Source: Sporosarcina aquimarina | Lineage (GTDB): Bacteria > Bacillota > Bacilli > Bacillales_A > Planococcaceae | Length of the DNA stretch: 64,000 nt | NCBI RefSeq assembly: GCF_023715615.1 | Contig: NZ_JAMBOM010000003.1 | Coordinates: forward strand, 186,001 to 250,000 | Direction: 5' to 3' | Shown: one piece after another, positions 18,253-27,390 of the stretch | Position numbering within the stretch: the stretch's first letter is position 1 | Layout of the letters: every line of letters starts with the position of its first letter | Position numbers and translations under genes: made by a program | The notes under the pieces: generated by a model | Database searches by the model: none | The model's input: only the letters and a program-made list of their open reading frames with translations | Told to the model about the DNA's origin: nothing

Positions 18253-19258
18253 AGTTTTCATCCTCCACTTGGTCTTCCGGGAAGTGGAATTCCTTGTAAC
18301 ACGTACACCGTACAAAGTGACCAGGCTCCACTTCATGAAGCGTCGGATTGTCTTCATGCGCATCCTCAGAAATCCATGGGATTCGAGGAGCAAATCGGCA
18401 TCCTTTGCGATCTAGTTTTTGAATCGATGGCACAATACCTTCAATAACATGTAGTTCTTCTTTATCTGTCATGTTAGAAGGAATCGAGCTCAAGAGTGAG
18501 CGTGTATATGGATGTAGTGGATTCGAAAATAGTGTATTTACGTCTGCAATCTCTACAAACTCACCTGCATACATTACCGCTACTCGATTTGCCATCTCTG
18601 CAACTACTCCAAGATCATGTGTGATGAGGATAATACCAGAATCTGTAATGCGTTGGAGCTCTTTCATTAAATCCATAATTTGAGCTTGAATCGTTACGTC
18701 CAACGCAGTTGTGGGCTCGTCTGCAATCAGCATCACTGGATTACAAGCAAGTGCAATTGCAATTACGACACGTTGTCTCATTCCACCTGATAGTTCATGA
18801 GGATATTGTTTGTAGATTCGGTTGGCATCTTTTATACCGACCTGCCCAAGCAACTCCAGCACTCGTTTCTTTTTTGCAGCACTAGATAGTTTCATATGGT
18901 AATCCATCGGCTCTGCAATTTGTCGGCCAATTGTTGCGAGTGGGTTCAGAGCTGTCATTGGATCTTGGAAGATCATGCCCAAGTCTTTCCCACGAATTTT
19001 GTTCAACTTTTCTACCGGCAAGCTTAGAAGATTCTGTTCTTTCAAATTCACTTGACCTTCCAGTTTTGTAGTCTTCGCATTGTGAAGACCTATGATGGAG
19101 AGTGCCAAGGCACTCTTGCCGCATCCAGATTCACCGACAATCGCCACGACTTCATTTTTATGGACCGTTAGTGAAACACCGTCCACAGCTGCGTAATAAT
19201 TCCCTTTGATGTTGAATGATGTTCGCAGATTCTCAATTTCCAAAACCGTCTCAGCCAA
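18239..19258 (-). CDS. oligopeptide ABC transporter ATP-binding protein (OppD type)
   Basis: 339 residues. Walker [14 protein letters not shown]-loop [10 protein letters not shown], signature LSGGMRQRVVIAIAL, Walker [15 protein letters not shown], and the C-terminal oligo_HPY extension (NPLHPYTRSLLSSIP). A C-terminal Cys pair is visible (GCRFAPRIPW ... VRCTC), fewer than the four Cys that bind a [4Fe-4S] cluster in many OppD/DppD proteins. It is the first gene of the operon, behind the promoter at 19335-19363. Confidence 0.9.
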   Translation of the reverse strand: MAETVLEIENLRTSFNIKGNYYAAVDGVSLTVHKNEVVAIVGESGCGKSALALSIIGLHNAKTTKLEGQVNLKEQNLLSLPVEKLNKIRGKDLGMIFQDPMTALNPLATIGRQIAEPMDYHMKLSSAAKKKRVLELLGQVGIKDANRIYKQYPHELSGGMRQRVVIAIALACNPVMLIADEPTTALDVTIQAQIMDLMKELQRITDSGIILITHDLGVVAEMANRVAVMYAGEFVEIADVNTLFSNPLHPYTRSLLSSIPSNMTDKEELHVIEGIVPSIQKLDRKGCRFAPRIPWISEDAHEDNPTLHEVEPGHFVRCTCYKEFHFPEDQVEDENYVTT

Positions 19259-19306
19259 AGTAGTTCCTCCTTGCCCTTGGTAATATGTACAAAAAAAGGT
19301 TGATTT

Positions 19307-19380
19307 AATTTTCAGACTTTATAAGTTTTTTTCAACTATACTACACAACTTTTATGTTGGCAATACTATTTTTTCAGAAT
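19307..19380 (-). promoter_or_regulatory. possible CodY sites flanking the opp promoter
   Basis: AATTTTCAGACTTTA (19307-19321) matches the CodY consensus AATTTTCWGAAAATT at 11 of 15 positions and lies just downstream of the predicted start site. A second TTTTCAGAAT (19371-19380) lies upstream of the -35. CodY represses peptide-uptake operons in B. subtilis. The assignment rests only on these partial matches. Confidence 0.35.
19335..19363 (-). promoter_or_regulatory. sigma-A promoter of the opp operon
   Basis: On the minus strand, TTGCCA (19363-19358), a 17-nt spacer and TATAGT (19340-19335). It is 75 nt from the OppD-type start, and no other promoter of similar quality is seen nearby. Confidence 0.6.
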
Positions 19381-19662
19381 ACCAAATATATAGAATATTT
19401 CATGTATGGCAAATCAATGACAAACTCTGTAACAAAGCGAACTTAGATAATATTATCCCTTTTAATTTTTTTGAATATTTTTTAATTGCGGATACAAACC
19501 CCTTTAACTCACTAGTTTGGATTTCAGCAACCTCCTTATTGGTTGATCCTACGATACCGAGAAATCCCCCATTAGTTTAGAAACAGCTCCCCAACAATCC
19601 TATTTCACTCAGTTCAATCGTTCGATGTTTTACGACATTTCGCGACACGAAAATCCACTTCA
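19381..19662. other. AT-rich intergenic region without a recognised gene
   Basis: The stretch between the opp promoter and the end of pcp has no open frame with a ribosome binding site. No clear terminator for the upstream pcp transcript was found; only a weak TTTCG / CGAAA hairpin near 19637-19653 is present. Confidence 0.4.
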
Positions 19663-20289
19663 CTATAATAAATCGAGTTGTTTTTCATCAGAAAGGGTTT
19701 GAATACAAATTATGACTCCTTTAATTAATTCATCTAGCGACCATCCCGGTATTTTACCATGTTGCATAGCCAACTCAAACGAAGCTGGAATATGCAAAAA
19801 GCCTGAAGGCATATCCGGTTTGTGTTTGGCTGCCCAATGGAGTCCTGCATACATTACGTTATTACATAAATAAGTTCCAGCAGAATTGGATATTGCTGCT
19901 GGCAATCCCGCATCAGATAATCGGTTCACCATTTTGCTGATCGGCAGAGTGGAAAAATAAGCAGGCGGTCCTTCTAATTCAATGGTTTCATCGATTGGCT
20001 GATGCCCTTCGTTGTCAGGTTCGCCGTCTTTAACATTCAGGGCAACCCGTTCTGGGGTCATTTTATAACGTCCACCCGCGAGCCCAAGTGATAAAACTGC
20101 ATCCGGAATTTCTTTCTCAACATAATTGAGTAACTCTGCACCGGATGCATTAAAATCTACAGTTAAGATTTTCCCGCAAATGATATAGTCACCAATAACC
20201 GAGCCATCCAATTTTTCAATGATTTGCATCGTTGGATTCACAGGGAATGAGAGAAATGGTTCAAACCCAGTTAATAGTAGTTTCTTCAT
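19663..20289 (-). CDS. pcp: pyrrolidone-carboxylate peptidase (pyroglutamyl peptidase I)
   Basis: 208-residue cytoplasmic cysteine peptidase (family C15) that removes N-terminal pyroglutamate from peptides. The full catalytic triad is present: E80 in the TPERVALN motif, C142 in SAGTYLCNNVMY and H166 in GFLHIP. The start MKKLLLTGFEPF is the canonical N-terminus. AAAGGAGA lies upstream at slightly long spacing. It is the last gene of the dpp-ykf operon, 15 nt after the ykfD-like gene, which suggests it finishes breakdown of imported peptides. Confidence 0.93.
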   Translation of the reverse strand: MKKLLLTGFEPFLSFPVNPTMQIIEKLDGSVIGDYIICGKILTVDFNASGAELLNYVEKEIPDAVLSLGLAGGRYKMTPERVALNVKDGEPDNEGHQPIDETIELEGPPAYFSTLPISKMVNRLSDAGLPAAISNSAGTYLCNNVMYAGLHWAAKHKPDMPSGFLHIPASFELAMQHGKIPGWSLDELIKGVIICIQTLSDEKQLDLL

Positions 20290-20304
20290 TTTTAAAAATC
20301 TCCT

Positions 20305-21324
20305 TTATACGTGCAATTGCTTTGACTGTTCACTAACTTCTTTCATTAAAACGTCGTCATGTAAATGACACGCAACAAAGTGGCCCTCATCCTTTTCCAG
20401 CCACTGTGGTTTCTGTGCGGCACAAACCTCCATCGCATAAGGACATCTAGTTCTGAACACGCATCCCGAAGGTGGGTCAATCGGACTTGGCAACTCCCCT
20501 TCCAATAAAATACGTTCTCTCGATTCCTCTATATCTGGGTCTGGTATTGGAATTGCTGATAGTAAGGCTTCTGTATAAGGGTGTAAAGGCTTGCCATAGA
20601 GCTGATCGCTTGTCGTCAACTCTACTAAATGACCTAAATACATAACGCCAATTCGATCAGAGAGGTATTTCACCATCGATAGATCATGTGCAATGAATAG
20701 ATAAGTCAGCCCTTTCTCACGTTGCAACCGTTGAAACAACATAACAACCTGCGCCTGGACTGACACGTCTAATGCAGAAATGGGTTCGTCAGCAATGATA
20801 AATTCAGGGTCGAGTGCGAGCGCTCTTGCAATACCGATTCTTTGTCGTTGTCCTCCAGAAAATTCGTGAGGATATCGGTTCGCATGGTCGCGATTTAACC
20901 CGACGTCTTCTAGCAGCTCATTTACGCGTGCACGCAATTCCTTTTTAGACTTGTACATATTATGGATTTCCATCGGCTCTGCAATGATTTCATAAACAGT
21001 TGAGCGTGGGTTAAGAGACGCATAAGGGTCTTGGAAAACCATTTGCATCTTCTTAAGAAACTGTTGACGTTCTTTGTCGTTCATATCGTGGACATTTTGC
21101 CCTTCAAATACAACATCCCCGTCTGTTTTGTTATAAAGTCCTAAAATTGTACGTCCCGCTGTCGACTTTCCACAACCTGACTCTCCTACAAGACCAAACG
21201 TCTCCCCCTTGTAAATATCAAAACTAATGCCATCTACCGCTTTTAATGTTTTCCCTTTACCAACATCAAAATGTCTTTTCATATCTTTTACAGATAGTAA
21301 TACTGATTGGGAATCTGTCATCAT
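20305..21324 (-). CDS. ykfD: peptide ABC transporter ATP-binding protein (YkfD/DppF type)
   Basis: 339 residues from ATG 21324 (MMTDSQSVLLSVKDM), preceded by GAGGAGG. Walker [14 protein letters not shown]-loop FQDPYASLNPR, signature FSGGQRQRIGIARAL, Walker B FIIADEPISALDVS. The C-terminal oligo_HPY region has the four-Cys-like cluster GCVFRTRCPYAMEVC ... VACH found in DppF/OppF proteins. It overlaps the epimerase stop by 4 nt (ATGA). It is the second ATPase needed with DppD (24390-25505) to power the DppBC channel. In B. subtilis ykfD is in the same place, at the end of the dpp-ykf operon. Confidence 0.88.
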   Translation of the reverse strand: MMTDSQSVLLSVKDMKRHFDVGKGKTLKAVDGISFDIYKGETFGLVGESGCGKSTAGRTILGLYNKTDGDVVFEGQNVHDMNDKERQQFLKKMQMVFQDPYASLNPRSTVYEIIAEPMEIHNMYKSKKELRARVNELLEDVGLNRDHANRYPHEFSGGQRQRIGIARALALDPEFIIADEPISALDVSVQAQVVMLFQRLQREKGLTYLFIAHDLSMVKYLSDRIGVMYLGHLVELTTSDQLYGKPLHPYTEALLSAIPIPDPDIEESRERILLEGELPSPIDPPSGCVFRTRCPYAMEVCAAQKPQWLEKDEGHFVACHLHDDVLMKEVSEQSKQLHV

Positions 21325-22442
21325 TGTTCCTCCTCGTTTCCAGACGTTCTGTGATGTGATAGCCAAGTTGAGTCAATCTGTACGCCGAGCCCTGGCTCGT
21401 TCGGTAGATGAACCAGTTGTTTTGTATAGGTAACGCCTCCAATTACAGGATCACCATTTAACATCAGAGGCGCATCAAAATCGCAACGCGTAATATTCGG
21501 CTGACTGGCAGCAAAGTGAGCTGCTGCGGTGATCCCCAATTTCGTTTCAATCATACTGCCTGTCATACATTGGACTCCGTAACTTTCAGCAAGCGCATTG
21601 ATTTTCAATGCTTCATGGATTCCACCTGACTTCATCAACTTGATGTTGATCAAATCTGCTGCTCCACATTGCAAGACACGCAACGCATCTTTTGGTGAAA
21701 AAACGCTTTCGTCTGCCATGATTGGCGTCAATGTATTTTGAGTCACATACAACAGTCCATCTATATCTTCAGCATGGACAGGTTGTTCTACGAGTTCAAT
21801 CTCAAGACCCGCATCTTCCATCGCGGTAATTGTTCGAATCGCTTCTTTAGGCTTCCAACCTTGGTTGGCATCCAAGCGAATCTTGACAGTATGACCCACG
21901 CGATTCCGGATTTCTTTAACACGTTCAATATCGAGCTCTGAAGAACCGATTCCTACCTTCACTTTCAATGTAGTGAATCCGTCTTCTACATACCGATGTG
22001 CATCGTCTCCCATCTCCATTGGATCATTCACACTTACTGTAAAATTTGAATCCAACTTTGTCCTGTGCCCCCCTAAGAATTGATACAGAGGGAGTCCTGC
22101 AAGTTGACCAAGGAGATCATGTATCGCCATGTCGACTGCAGCTTTAGCGCTGGTGTTTCTCACAATAGTTTTATGTAAAACGGCGAAAAGTTCGGTTCGG
22201 TTACGAACATCCATCCCAATCAGTTTGGGAGCCAATACTTCTTCTATTGCGTACGTAATGCTCGCCATGGAGTCGCCTGTAATTACATGAGTTGGCGGAG
22301 CTTCCCCCCACCCGGATTCCCCATCTTCTGTCGTGACCTTTACATAAGTTGAGTAGGCAGTATGGACGGTGCGCAATGCTGTTTTAAACGGCTTACTTAA
22401 TGGAACAGCAACTGTCGCCAGTTCAATCGAATGAATCTTCAT
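21321..22442 (-). CDS. ykfB: L-Ala-D/L-Glu (dipeptide) epimerase
   Basis: 373-residue enolase-superfamily enzyme that epimerises L-Ala-D-Glu from murein peptides to L-Ala-L-Glu so that ordinary peptidases can use it. The MLE/MR N-terminal cap is followed by the barrel with catalytic KVKVG (K-x-K) near 160, metal ligands in RLDANQGW near 190, ELVEQPV near 217 and MADESVF near 242, and the general base in NIKLMKSGG near 265. Start at ATG 22442 with AAGGAGA; an upstream in-frame GTG/ATG adds seven residues without a better site. Length is close to B. subtilis YkfB (366). It is preceded by a hairpin after dppE and coupled to ykfD. Confidence 0.92.
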   Translation of the reverse strand: MKIHSIELATVAVPLSKPFKTALRTVHTAYSTYVKVTTEDGESGWGEAPPTHVITGDSMASITYAIEEVLAPKLIGMDVRNRTELFAVLHKTIVRNTSAKAAVDMAIHDLLGQLAGLPLYQFLGGHRTKLDSNFTVSVNDPMEMGDDAHRYVEDGFTTLKVKVGIGSSELDIERVKEIRNRVGHTVKIRLDANQGWKPKEAIRTITAMEDAGLEIELVEQPVHAEDIDGLLYVTQNTLTPIMADESVFSPKDALRVLQCGAADLINIKLMKSGGIHEALKINALAESYGVQCMTGSMIETKLGITAAAHFAASQPNITRCDFDAPLMLNGDPVIGGVTYTKQLVHLPNEPGLGVQIDSTWLSHHRTSGNEEEQ

Positions 22443-22477
22443 ATATACGTTCTCCTTTCTCACCTAAAACGAACAAA

Positions 22478-22509
22478 ACTGTGTGCGTCGAACTCTCGGC
22501 GCACACAGT
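22478..22509 (-). terminator. intercistronic hairpin between dppE and ykfB
   Basis: Perfect 9-10-bp stem ACTGTGTGCG / CGCACACAGT on the minus strand, followed by TTTTGTTCGTTTT. It lies inside the operon, between the binding-protein gene and ykfB. It could be a leaky terminator or an mRNA-stabilising 3' end that keeps dppE expression higher than the downstream genes. Confidence 0.75.
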
Positions 22510-22519
22510 CTCCCCCTAC

Positions 22520-24163
22520 TTATTCTTTGTCAGCGTATTTTAGGTCGAGATAGCCGACTGGGTGACGGAGAATCCCTGTAACACCAGGCTTTTCTAATGT
22601 TGACTGATTGTAATAGTAAAGTGGAATTACCGGCATTTCGTCCATGAGCATCGTGTCTGCCTGTTGCAACAATGTCCAACGTTTGTTCTCGTCTGTTTCA
22701 TTTTTAATAGCTTCAATCAACTTGTCATAATCAGGATTTGACCAAGTCGTACGGTTCATCGATGATTCTGAAATGAAGCTTTCCAACGCATTGACTGGGT
22801 CAGCATAGTCGTGCAAGAAAGAGGAACGAGAGAACTGGTATTTGAACTCTTTCTGATCTGCAAGGAATACTCCAGCTTCTACGTTTTGTAACTCAATGTC
22901 TACGCCAAGATTTTCTTTAAACATCGATTGCAACGCAACCGCAATTTTTTGGTGGTCTTCACTTGTAGAATACGTTAATGTTACTTTAGGTAATTCTGTA
23001 TATCCTTCTTCCTTCATGCCTTCTTCAAGTAATTTCTTCGCTTGTTCAGGATTAAACGAAACTAGATCTCCTGCAGACTCACGGAACTCTTTGCCATCCG
23101 GTCCGATGAATCCGTAAGATACGAAACCATGTGCTGGCTTTTCTCCATTTTTCGTGACGAACTCTACAATGTCTTCCTGATTAACGGCTTCACCGAAAGC
23201 TTTACGGATTTTCTTGTTCGTGAATGGCTCCATAGATGTGTTGAATCGGAAGAAGTACAATCCTGCTTGGTCTTCCAATTTAACCTCTGGATTATCTTTC
23301 AAGTCCTCAGCAATTTCAGACGGGACATCTGTACTATCCAACTCATCAGACTGGTACATTTGGTAAGCAGTTGTAGAATCACTCACCATTTCCCAATTCA
23401 CTTTGTCGAGTTTCACTTTGTCTGCATCCCAATAGTTTTCGTTCTTTTCAAAGACGAATTTCACGTCGTGATCCCATGAAGCTAATTTAAACGGACCGTT
23501 TGAAACGAAAGAATCTGCTTCTGTAAACCATTTCGGGTTGTCTGTCGCTACTTTTTCATTGATTGGGAAAAAGCTTGGGTTCGTAATGATGTTTAAGAAG
23601 GCTTCGTTTGGAGCTGTCAGCTTCACGACGAATGTTTTCTCATCAGGTGCTTCAATTCCAATGTCTTCAACAGCACCTTCACCGTTGTTGTAGTCTTCTG
23701 CTCCTTCAATAAAATAGGCAAGGAATGCTGCAGGAGATGCTGTTTCAGGGTCAAGCATATGCTGCCAAGCGAATAAGAAATCGTTTGCAGTAAGTGGATC
23801 GCCATTTGACCATTTTGCACCATCGCGGATAGTGAATGTATACGTCAATCCATCTTCAGATACCTCAATCTTTTCTGCGGAAGCTTCTTCTGCCAAGTGA
23901 TCTTCTGACAAGCGAGTGAGTCCTTCCATCAAGTTGTTAAGAGCACTCCAAGAAACTGCGTTAAAGCCCACGGACGGGTCAAACGAAGTAGGTTCTTCGC
24001 CGTTGTTCAAGTAGAGTACTTTTTCTTCGGCAGGCTTGTTGTCCTTGCTGTCTTTTCCTCCCGTTTCGGCTTCTGGCTTCTTGCCTGCTTCTTCATTTGC
24101 TGTACAGGCTGCGAGTACTACGATTAGTGCAGTAAATAATACAAACTTGATCCACTTCTTCAA
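22520..24163 (-). CDS. dppE: dipeptide/cell-wall peptide ABC transporter binding lipoprotein
   Basis: 547 residues, SBP family 5. The lipoprotein signal KKWIKFVLFTALIVVLAAC has lipobox LAAC and is followed by a charged linker (NEEAGKKPEAETGGKDSKDNKP). Signatures include LNNGEEPTSFDPSVGF near the start of the domain, AKWSNGDPLTANDFLFAWQ and SNGPFKLASW. Length matches B. subtilis DppE (543). TTG start at 24163 behind GGGGGAAG. It captures dipeptides and probably murein tripeptides for DppBCD/YkfD. It is separated from dppD by 226 bp that contain a repeat element, unlike the tight spacing elsewhere in the operon. Confidence 0.92.
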   Translation of the reverse strand: MKKWIKFVLFTALIVVLAACTANEEAGKKPEAETGGKDSKDNKPAEEKVLYLNNGEEPTSFDPSVGFNAVSWSALNNLMEGLTRLSEDHLAEEASAEKIEVSEDGLTYTFTIRDGAKWSNGDPLTANDFLFAWQHMLDPETASPAAFLAYFIEGAEDYNNGEGAVEDIGIEAPDEKTFVVKLTAPNEAFLNIITNPSFFPINEKVATDNPKWFTEADSFVSNGPFKLASWDHDVKFVFEKNENYWDADKVKLDKVNWEMVSDSTTAYQMYQSDELDSTDVPSEIAEDLKDNPEVKLEDQAGLYFFRFNTSMEPFTNKKIRKAFGEAVNQEDIVEFVTKNGEKPAHGFVSYGFIGPDGKEFRESAGDLVSFNPEQAKKLLEEGMKEEGYTELPKVTLTYSTSEDHQKIAVALQSMFKENLGVDIELQNVEAGVFLADQKEFKYQFSRSSFLHDYADPVNALESFISESSMNRTTWSNPDYDKLIEAIKNETDENKRWTLLQQADTMLMDEMPVIPLYYYNQSTLEKPGVTGILRHPVGYLDLKYADKE

Positions 24164-24219
24164 TGTGACTTCCCCCTTTTATATGATGAAACCATAAACA
24201 CACTCTAGAGATGAACAGT

Positions 24220-24348
24220 GTTGACTTCCGCTACAGGTGGGCGCTTTCCGAGGTGCTTGATTTCAGCAGCTTCCCTTGCTTTGTTCAGTCCAGGGGCTTC
24301 AATCTGCGCTGATCCCCTCCGGAGTCGCCACCTTTCGCTTCACTCAAC
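24220..24348. repeat. dispersed Bacillaceae-type intergenic repeat
   Basis: Read on the minus strand it starts GTTGAGTGAAGCGAAAGGTG, continues with GCGACTCC and ends CACCTCGGAAAGCGCCCACC ... GCGGAAGTCAAC. This resembles, from memory, a widespread element in Bacillaceae genomes that starts GTTGATTGGAGCGGAAGG and ends near GGAAAGCG. The ends can pair (AGGTGGCG with CGCCCACCT, one bulge; GTTGA with TCAAC), making a long imperfect stem-loop. It sits between dppD and dppE within the operon. Function unknown. Confidence 0.65.
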
Positions 24349-24389
24349 GAATATCACAGTAACTACAGGTATTTATCAAAGACTAGCGA

Positions 24390-25505
24390 TCAAGACAATA
24401 CAGCTTTCGCCCTTGGGTCTTGGAGCCAGCAGTCTACGGTGTGCTGGGTGGTGAGTTGTGTTGTTGCCGGGTAAACACGTTCGCATACTTCCATGGCGAA
24501 GGGACATCTAGCAGCGAAGGGACAACCTTCGGGTGGTGCGAATAAATCTGGAGGTGTACCTTCGATTGGCTTCAACTCTTCTTCTTGCAAGTCAAGCCGA
24601 GGTACTGAGTTCAGTAGACCTTGCGTGTATGGATGCTGCGGGTCGTAAAAAATCTCCCGCTTATTCCCGATTTCAATGATTTTCCCTGCATACATGACTG
24701 CGATACGATCTGCAATTTTCGCGACAACACCGAGGTCGTGAGTGATCAGAATAATTCCCACACCCGTTTTACGTTGGATTTCTTCGAATAATTCTAGTAT
24801 TTGCGCTTGTATCGTAACATCCAACGCAGTAGTCGGTTCGTCTGCGATGAGCAATTCAGGTTCGCAGATTAAAGCGATTGCAATGACGATTCGTTGGCGC
24901 ATCCCCCCAGAGAACTGGTGAGGGTATTGTTTGAGTCGCTCTTCCGGGTTCGAAATCCCGACAAGGGTTAACATCTCAATAGCTTTCCTTTTTGCTTCTT
25001 CGCGTGATACCTTGTGATGTGTTCGTAATCCTTCCATTAATTGTTCTCCGATTTTCAATGTTGGATTCAGTGCTGTCATCGGATCTTGAAAGATCATCGA
25101 GATATCTACACCTTGGATTTCACGAAGGGCTTTCTTGTTCAGTTTGGTCAAGTCCTGATTTTTGAAAAGTACCTCTCCATTCCTAATCCTGCCTGGTGGT
25201 TGTGGAATAAGTCCCATAATCGTATTTGCCGTCACGCTTTTCCCACAGCCAGATTCTCCAACGACTGCAAGAGTCTCCCCTTTGTACAAGTCGAATGAAA
25301 CACCACGGATTGCTTGTACTTCGCCGCCAAACGTCTTAAAAGAAACTTCCAAGTCCCGTACGGAGAGCATTATTTCTTGTGAATTTATTTTCTTCTGTTT
25401 TCTATTTTCTTCTGTAGCAATGCCTGAACTAGGTCGATGCTCCTTTTTGGTAGGGGCATTTTCCAAGCTGGACGCATATGCCAACTGTTGTCCTATCAAA
25501 TCCAT
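24390..25505 (-). CDS. dppD: dipeptide ABC transporter ATP-binding protein
   Basis: 371 residues. Walker [15 protein letters not shown]-loop [10 protein letters not shown], signature [15 protein letters not shown], Walker [15 protein letters not shown], and the oligo_HPY tail with [15 protein letters not shown] ... VDCW, the Cys pattern of DppD-type proteins. The first 45 residues are a polar, low-complexity extension before the usual DppD start at [11 protein letters not shown]. The ATG at 25505 overlaps the dppC stop (TAATG) and follows GAGGGGG, supporting the long form; an internal start at that Met is possible. Confidence 0.9.
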   Translation of the reverse strand: MDLIGQQLAYASSLENAPTKKEHRPSSGIATEENRKQKKINSQEIMLSVRDLEVSFKTFGGEVQAIRGVSFDLYKGETLAVVGESGCGKSVTANTIMGLIPQPPGRIRNGEVLFKNQDLTKLNKKALREIQGVDISMIFQDPMTALNPTLKIGEQLMEGLRTHHKVSREEAKRKAIEMLTLVGISNPEERLKQYPHQFSGGMRQRIVIAIALICEPELLIADEPTTALDVTIQAQILELFEEIQRKTGVGIILITHDLGVVAKIADRIAVMYAGKIIEIGNKREIFYDPQHPYTQGLLNSVPRLDLQEEELKPIEGTPPDLFAPPEGCPFAARCPFAMEVCERVYPATTQLTTQHTVDCWLQDPRAKAVLS

Positions 25506-26443
25506 TACCCCCTCAATTTCGGATCGAGCGCATCCTGCATACCATCTCCTAGTACGTTAAAGGCAAACATCGTAATGGAAATGAAGAACGCCGGGAAGAA
25601 TAAGCGCCACCAGTCACCAGATAGAATTACTGGGAGGGCATCATTCGCCATTACGCCCCAACTTGCATACGGAGCCTGTATCCCAAGGCCGAGAAAGCTT
25701 AGAAAAGCTTCCGCAAATATCGCACTCGGTACAGTGAGTGTCATTTGAACAATAATCGGACCCATTGTGTTCGGAAGCAGGTTTTTACGGATAATACGTG
25801 GTGTTCTTGCACCAAATGACTTCGATGCGGTCACGAACTCAAAGTTTTTTATTTGCAGGACTTGCCCGCGAACGATTCGGGCCATTCCTACCCAGCCTGT
25901 AATCGTCAGTGCTACAATGATTGTTGTTAGACTTGGACCCATCACGACCATTAACAAAATGACTACGAGCAAATGAGGCAGTCCGTAAAGGATTTCAATA
26001 ATCCGCATCATAATGGAATCCGTGCGACCACCCTTATATCCACTAACACCTCCGTAAATAATGCCAATGAAAAAGTCGATAAGCGCAGCCATCACACCTA
26101 CGAATAACGAAATTCGAGCCCCATACCAGGTCCTTGTGAATACATCCCTGCCCATCTCGTCAGTTCCAAACCAATGGGCTGCACTCGGAGCCATGTTTTG
26201 GTTTCGTAAATCCGTTGCAGTTACTTCATATGGAGAAAACACTGGTCCAAATATGGCGAGTAACGTGAGGATAACTAAAAACACTAATCCCGCCATTGCA
26301 AGCTTATTCTTTCGTAATCGTCTCCAAGCATCTTTCCAGTAAGAAAGTGACGGACGAACGACAGCTTCCGCCCGCTCATGGTCCTCTCCTTTTTTCCGGA
26401 ACCACTCATCAGGAATTGAGACTCTCGGGTCTTTAGTAACCAT
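25505..26443 (-). CDS. dppC: dipeptide ABC transporter permease
   Basis: 312 residues. N-terminal OppC_N (WRRLRKNKLAMAGLVFLVILT), the entry motif FGTDEMGRDVFTRTWYGARISL, six TM helices and an EAA loop FVTASKSFGARTPRIIRKNLLPN near residues 200-222. The charged 40-residue N-terminal tail is cytoplasmic. It overlaps dppB and dppD by one base on each side (TAATG), so translation of B, C and D is coupled. Confidence 0.92.
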   Translation of the reverse strand: MVTKDPRVSIPDEWFRKKGEDHERAEAVVRPSLSYWKDAWRRLRKNKLAMAGLVFLVILTLLAIFGPVFSPYEVTATDLRNQNMAPSAAHWFGTDEMGRDVFTRTWYGARISLFVGVMAALIDFFIGIIYGGVSGYKGGRTDSIMMRIIEILYGLPHLLVVILLMVVMGPSLTTIIVALTITGWVGMARIVRGQVLQIKNFEFVTASKSFGARTPRIIRKNLLPNTMGPIIVQMTLTVPSAIFAEAFLSFLGLGIQAPYASWGVMANDALPVILSGDWWRLFFPAFFISITMFAFNVLGDGMQDALDPKLRG

Positions 26444-27378
26444 TACACTTCACCTTCCTTTTTGTGAAGCTTAATGCGAGGATCCAAGAATCCATATACG
26501 ATATCTACTAAAAACAGCATAAATACTAGGAACGCACTGTAAAATACAGTAGATCCCATAATAACGGGATAGTCGCGATTGTTAATGCTCTCGACAAAGT
26601 ACTTTCCCATACCAGGGATTGCAAAAATCTTTTCAATAACAAATGTTCCAGTCAAAATTCCTGCAAGCATTGTCCCCATGATGGTAACAACCGGCATGAG
26701 GGCATTTCGTAACGCGTGCCTTGCTACAATGCGAAAAGGGCTTAAGCCTTTTGCGCGTGCCATTTTAATATAGTCTTGCGTCAACACTTCCAGCATACTG
26801 GCACGAGTAAGGCGTGCAATAATGGCAGTCGGTCCGGTAGCTAGTGCAATAACGGGCAAAATCATATGTTTCGGACTGCTCCACGTAGCGGGCGGTAATA
26901 GATGCCAATTCACCGCAACTTGCTGAATCAGAAGCGTGGCAAGAACAAAGTTTGGAATCGATATTCCCACAACCGCGAAAGTCATGGCCCCATAATCGAT
27001 AATTCCATTATGGCGAAGTGCAGCAAACGTACCTAGAATAATTCCTGAAATGACCGCAACGATAATTGTCGCCATTCCCAGTTCAAAGGAAATAGGGAAT
27101 CCTCGTGCTAGTAAAGTATTCACAGATTCATTCGGCTTTTTTATCGACGGACCATAGTCGAATGTCACAATAGATTTCAAGTAATTCAAGTATTGAATGG
27201 GCATTGGCTGATCTAACTTATAAAACTTCTCCAAGTTCGCTTGGATGGTTGGATTGGACGTGCGTTCTTCGTCAAACGGTGAACCTGGAATCGCCCGCAT
27301 GAGTACAAATGTAAGCGTGGCAATAATTAGAACGGTGACAATCATCATGATGAAACGCTTCAATATGTATAGCGGCAC
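26443..27378 (-). CDS. dppB: dipeptide ABC transporter permease
   Basis: 311 residues, six TM helices, starting MPLYILKRFIMMIVTVLIIATLTF (GTG start at 27378 behind AAGGAGG). It has the OppB signature FDYGPSIKKPNESVNTLLARGFPIS and the EAA loop IKMARAKGLSPFRIVARHALRNALMPV near residues 205-231. It pairs with DppC to form the channel. Twelve nucleotides after the dppA stop. Confidence 0.92.
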   Translation of the reverse strand: MPLYILKRFIMMIVTVLIIATLTFVLMRAIPGSPFDEERTSNPTIQANLEKFYKLDQPMPIQYLNYLKSIVTFDYGPSIKKPNESVNTLLARGFPISFELGMATIIVAVISGIILGTFAALRHNGIIDYGAMTFAVVGISIPNFVLATLLIQQVAVNWHLLPPATWSSPKHMILPVIALATGPTAIIARLTRASMLEVLTQDYIKMARAKGLSPFRIVARHALRNALMPVVTIMGTMLAGILTGTFVIEKIFAIPGMGKYFVESINNRDYPVIMGSTVFYSAFLVFMLFLVDIVYGFLDPRIKLHKKEGEV

Positions 27379-27390
27379 TCTACTTCCTCC

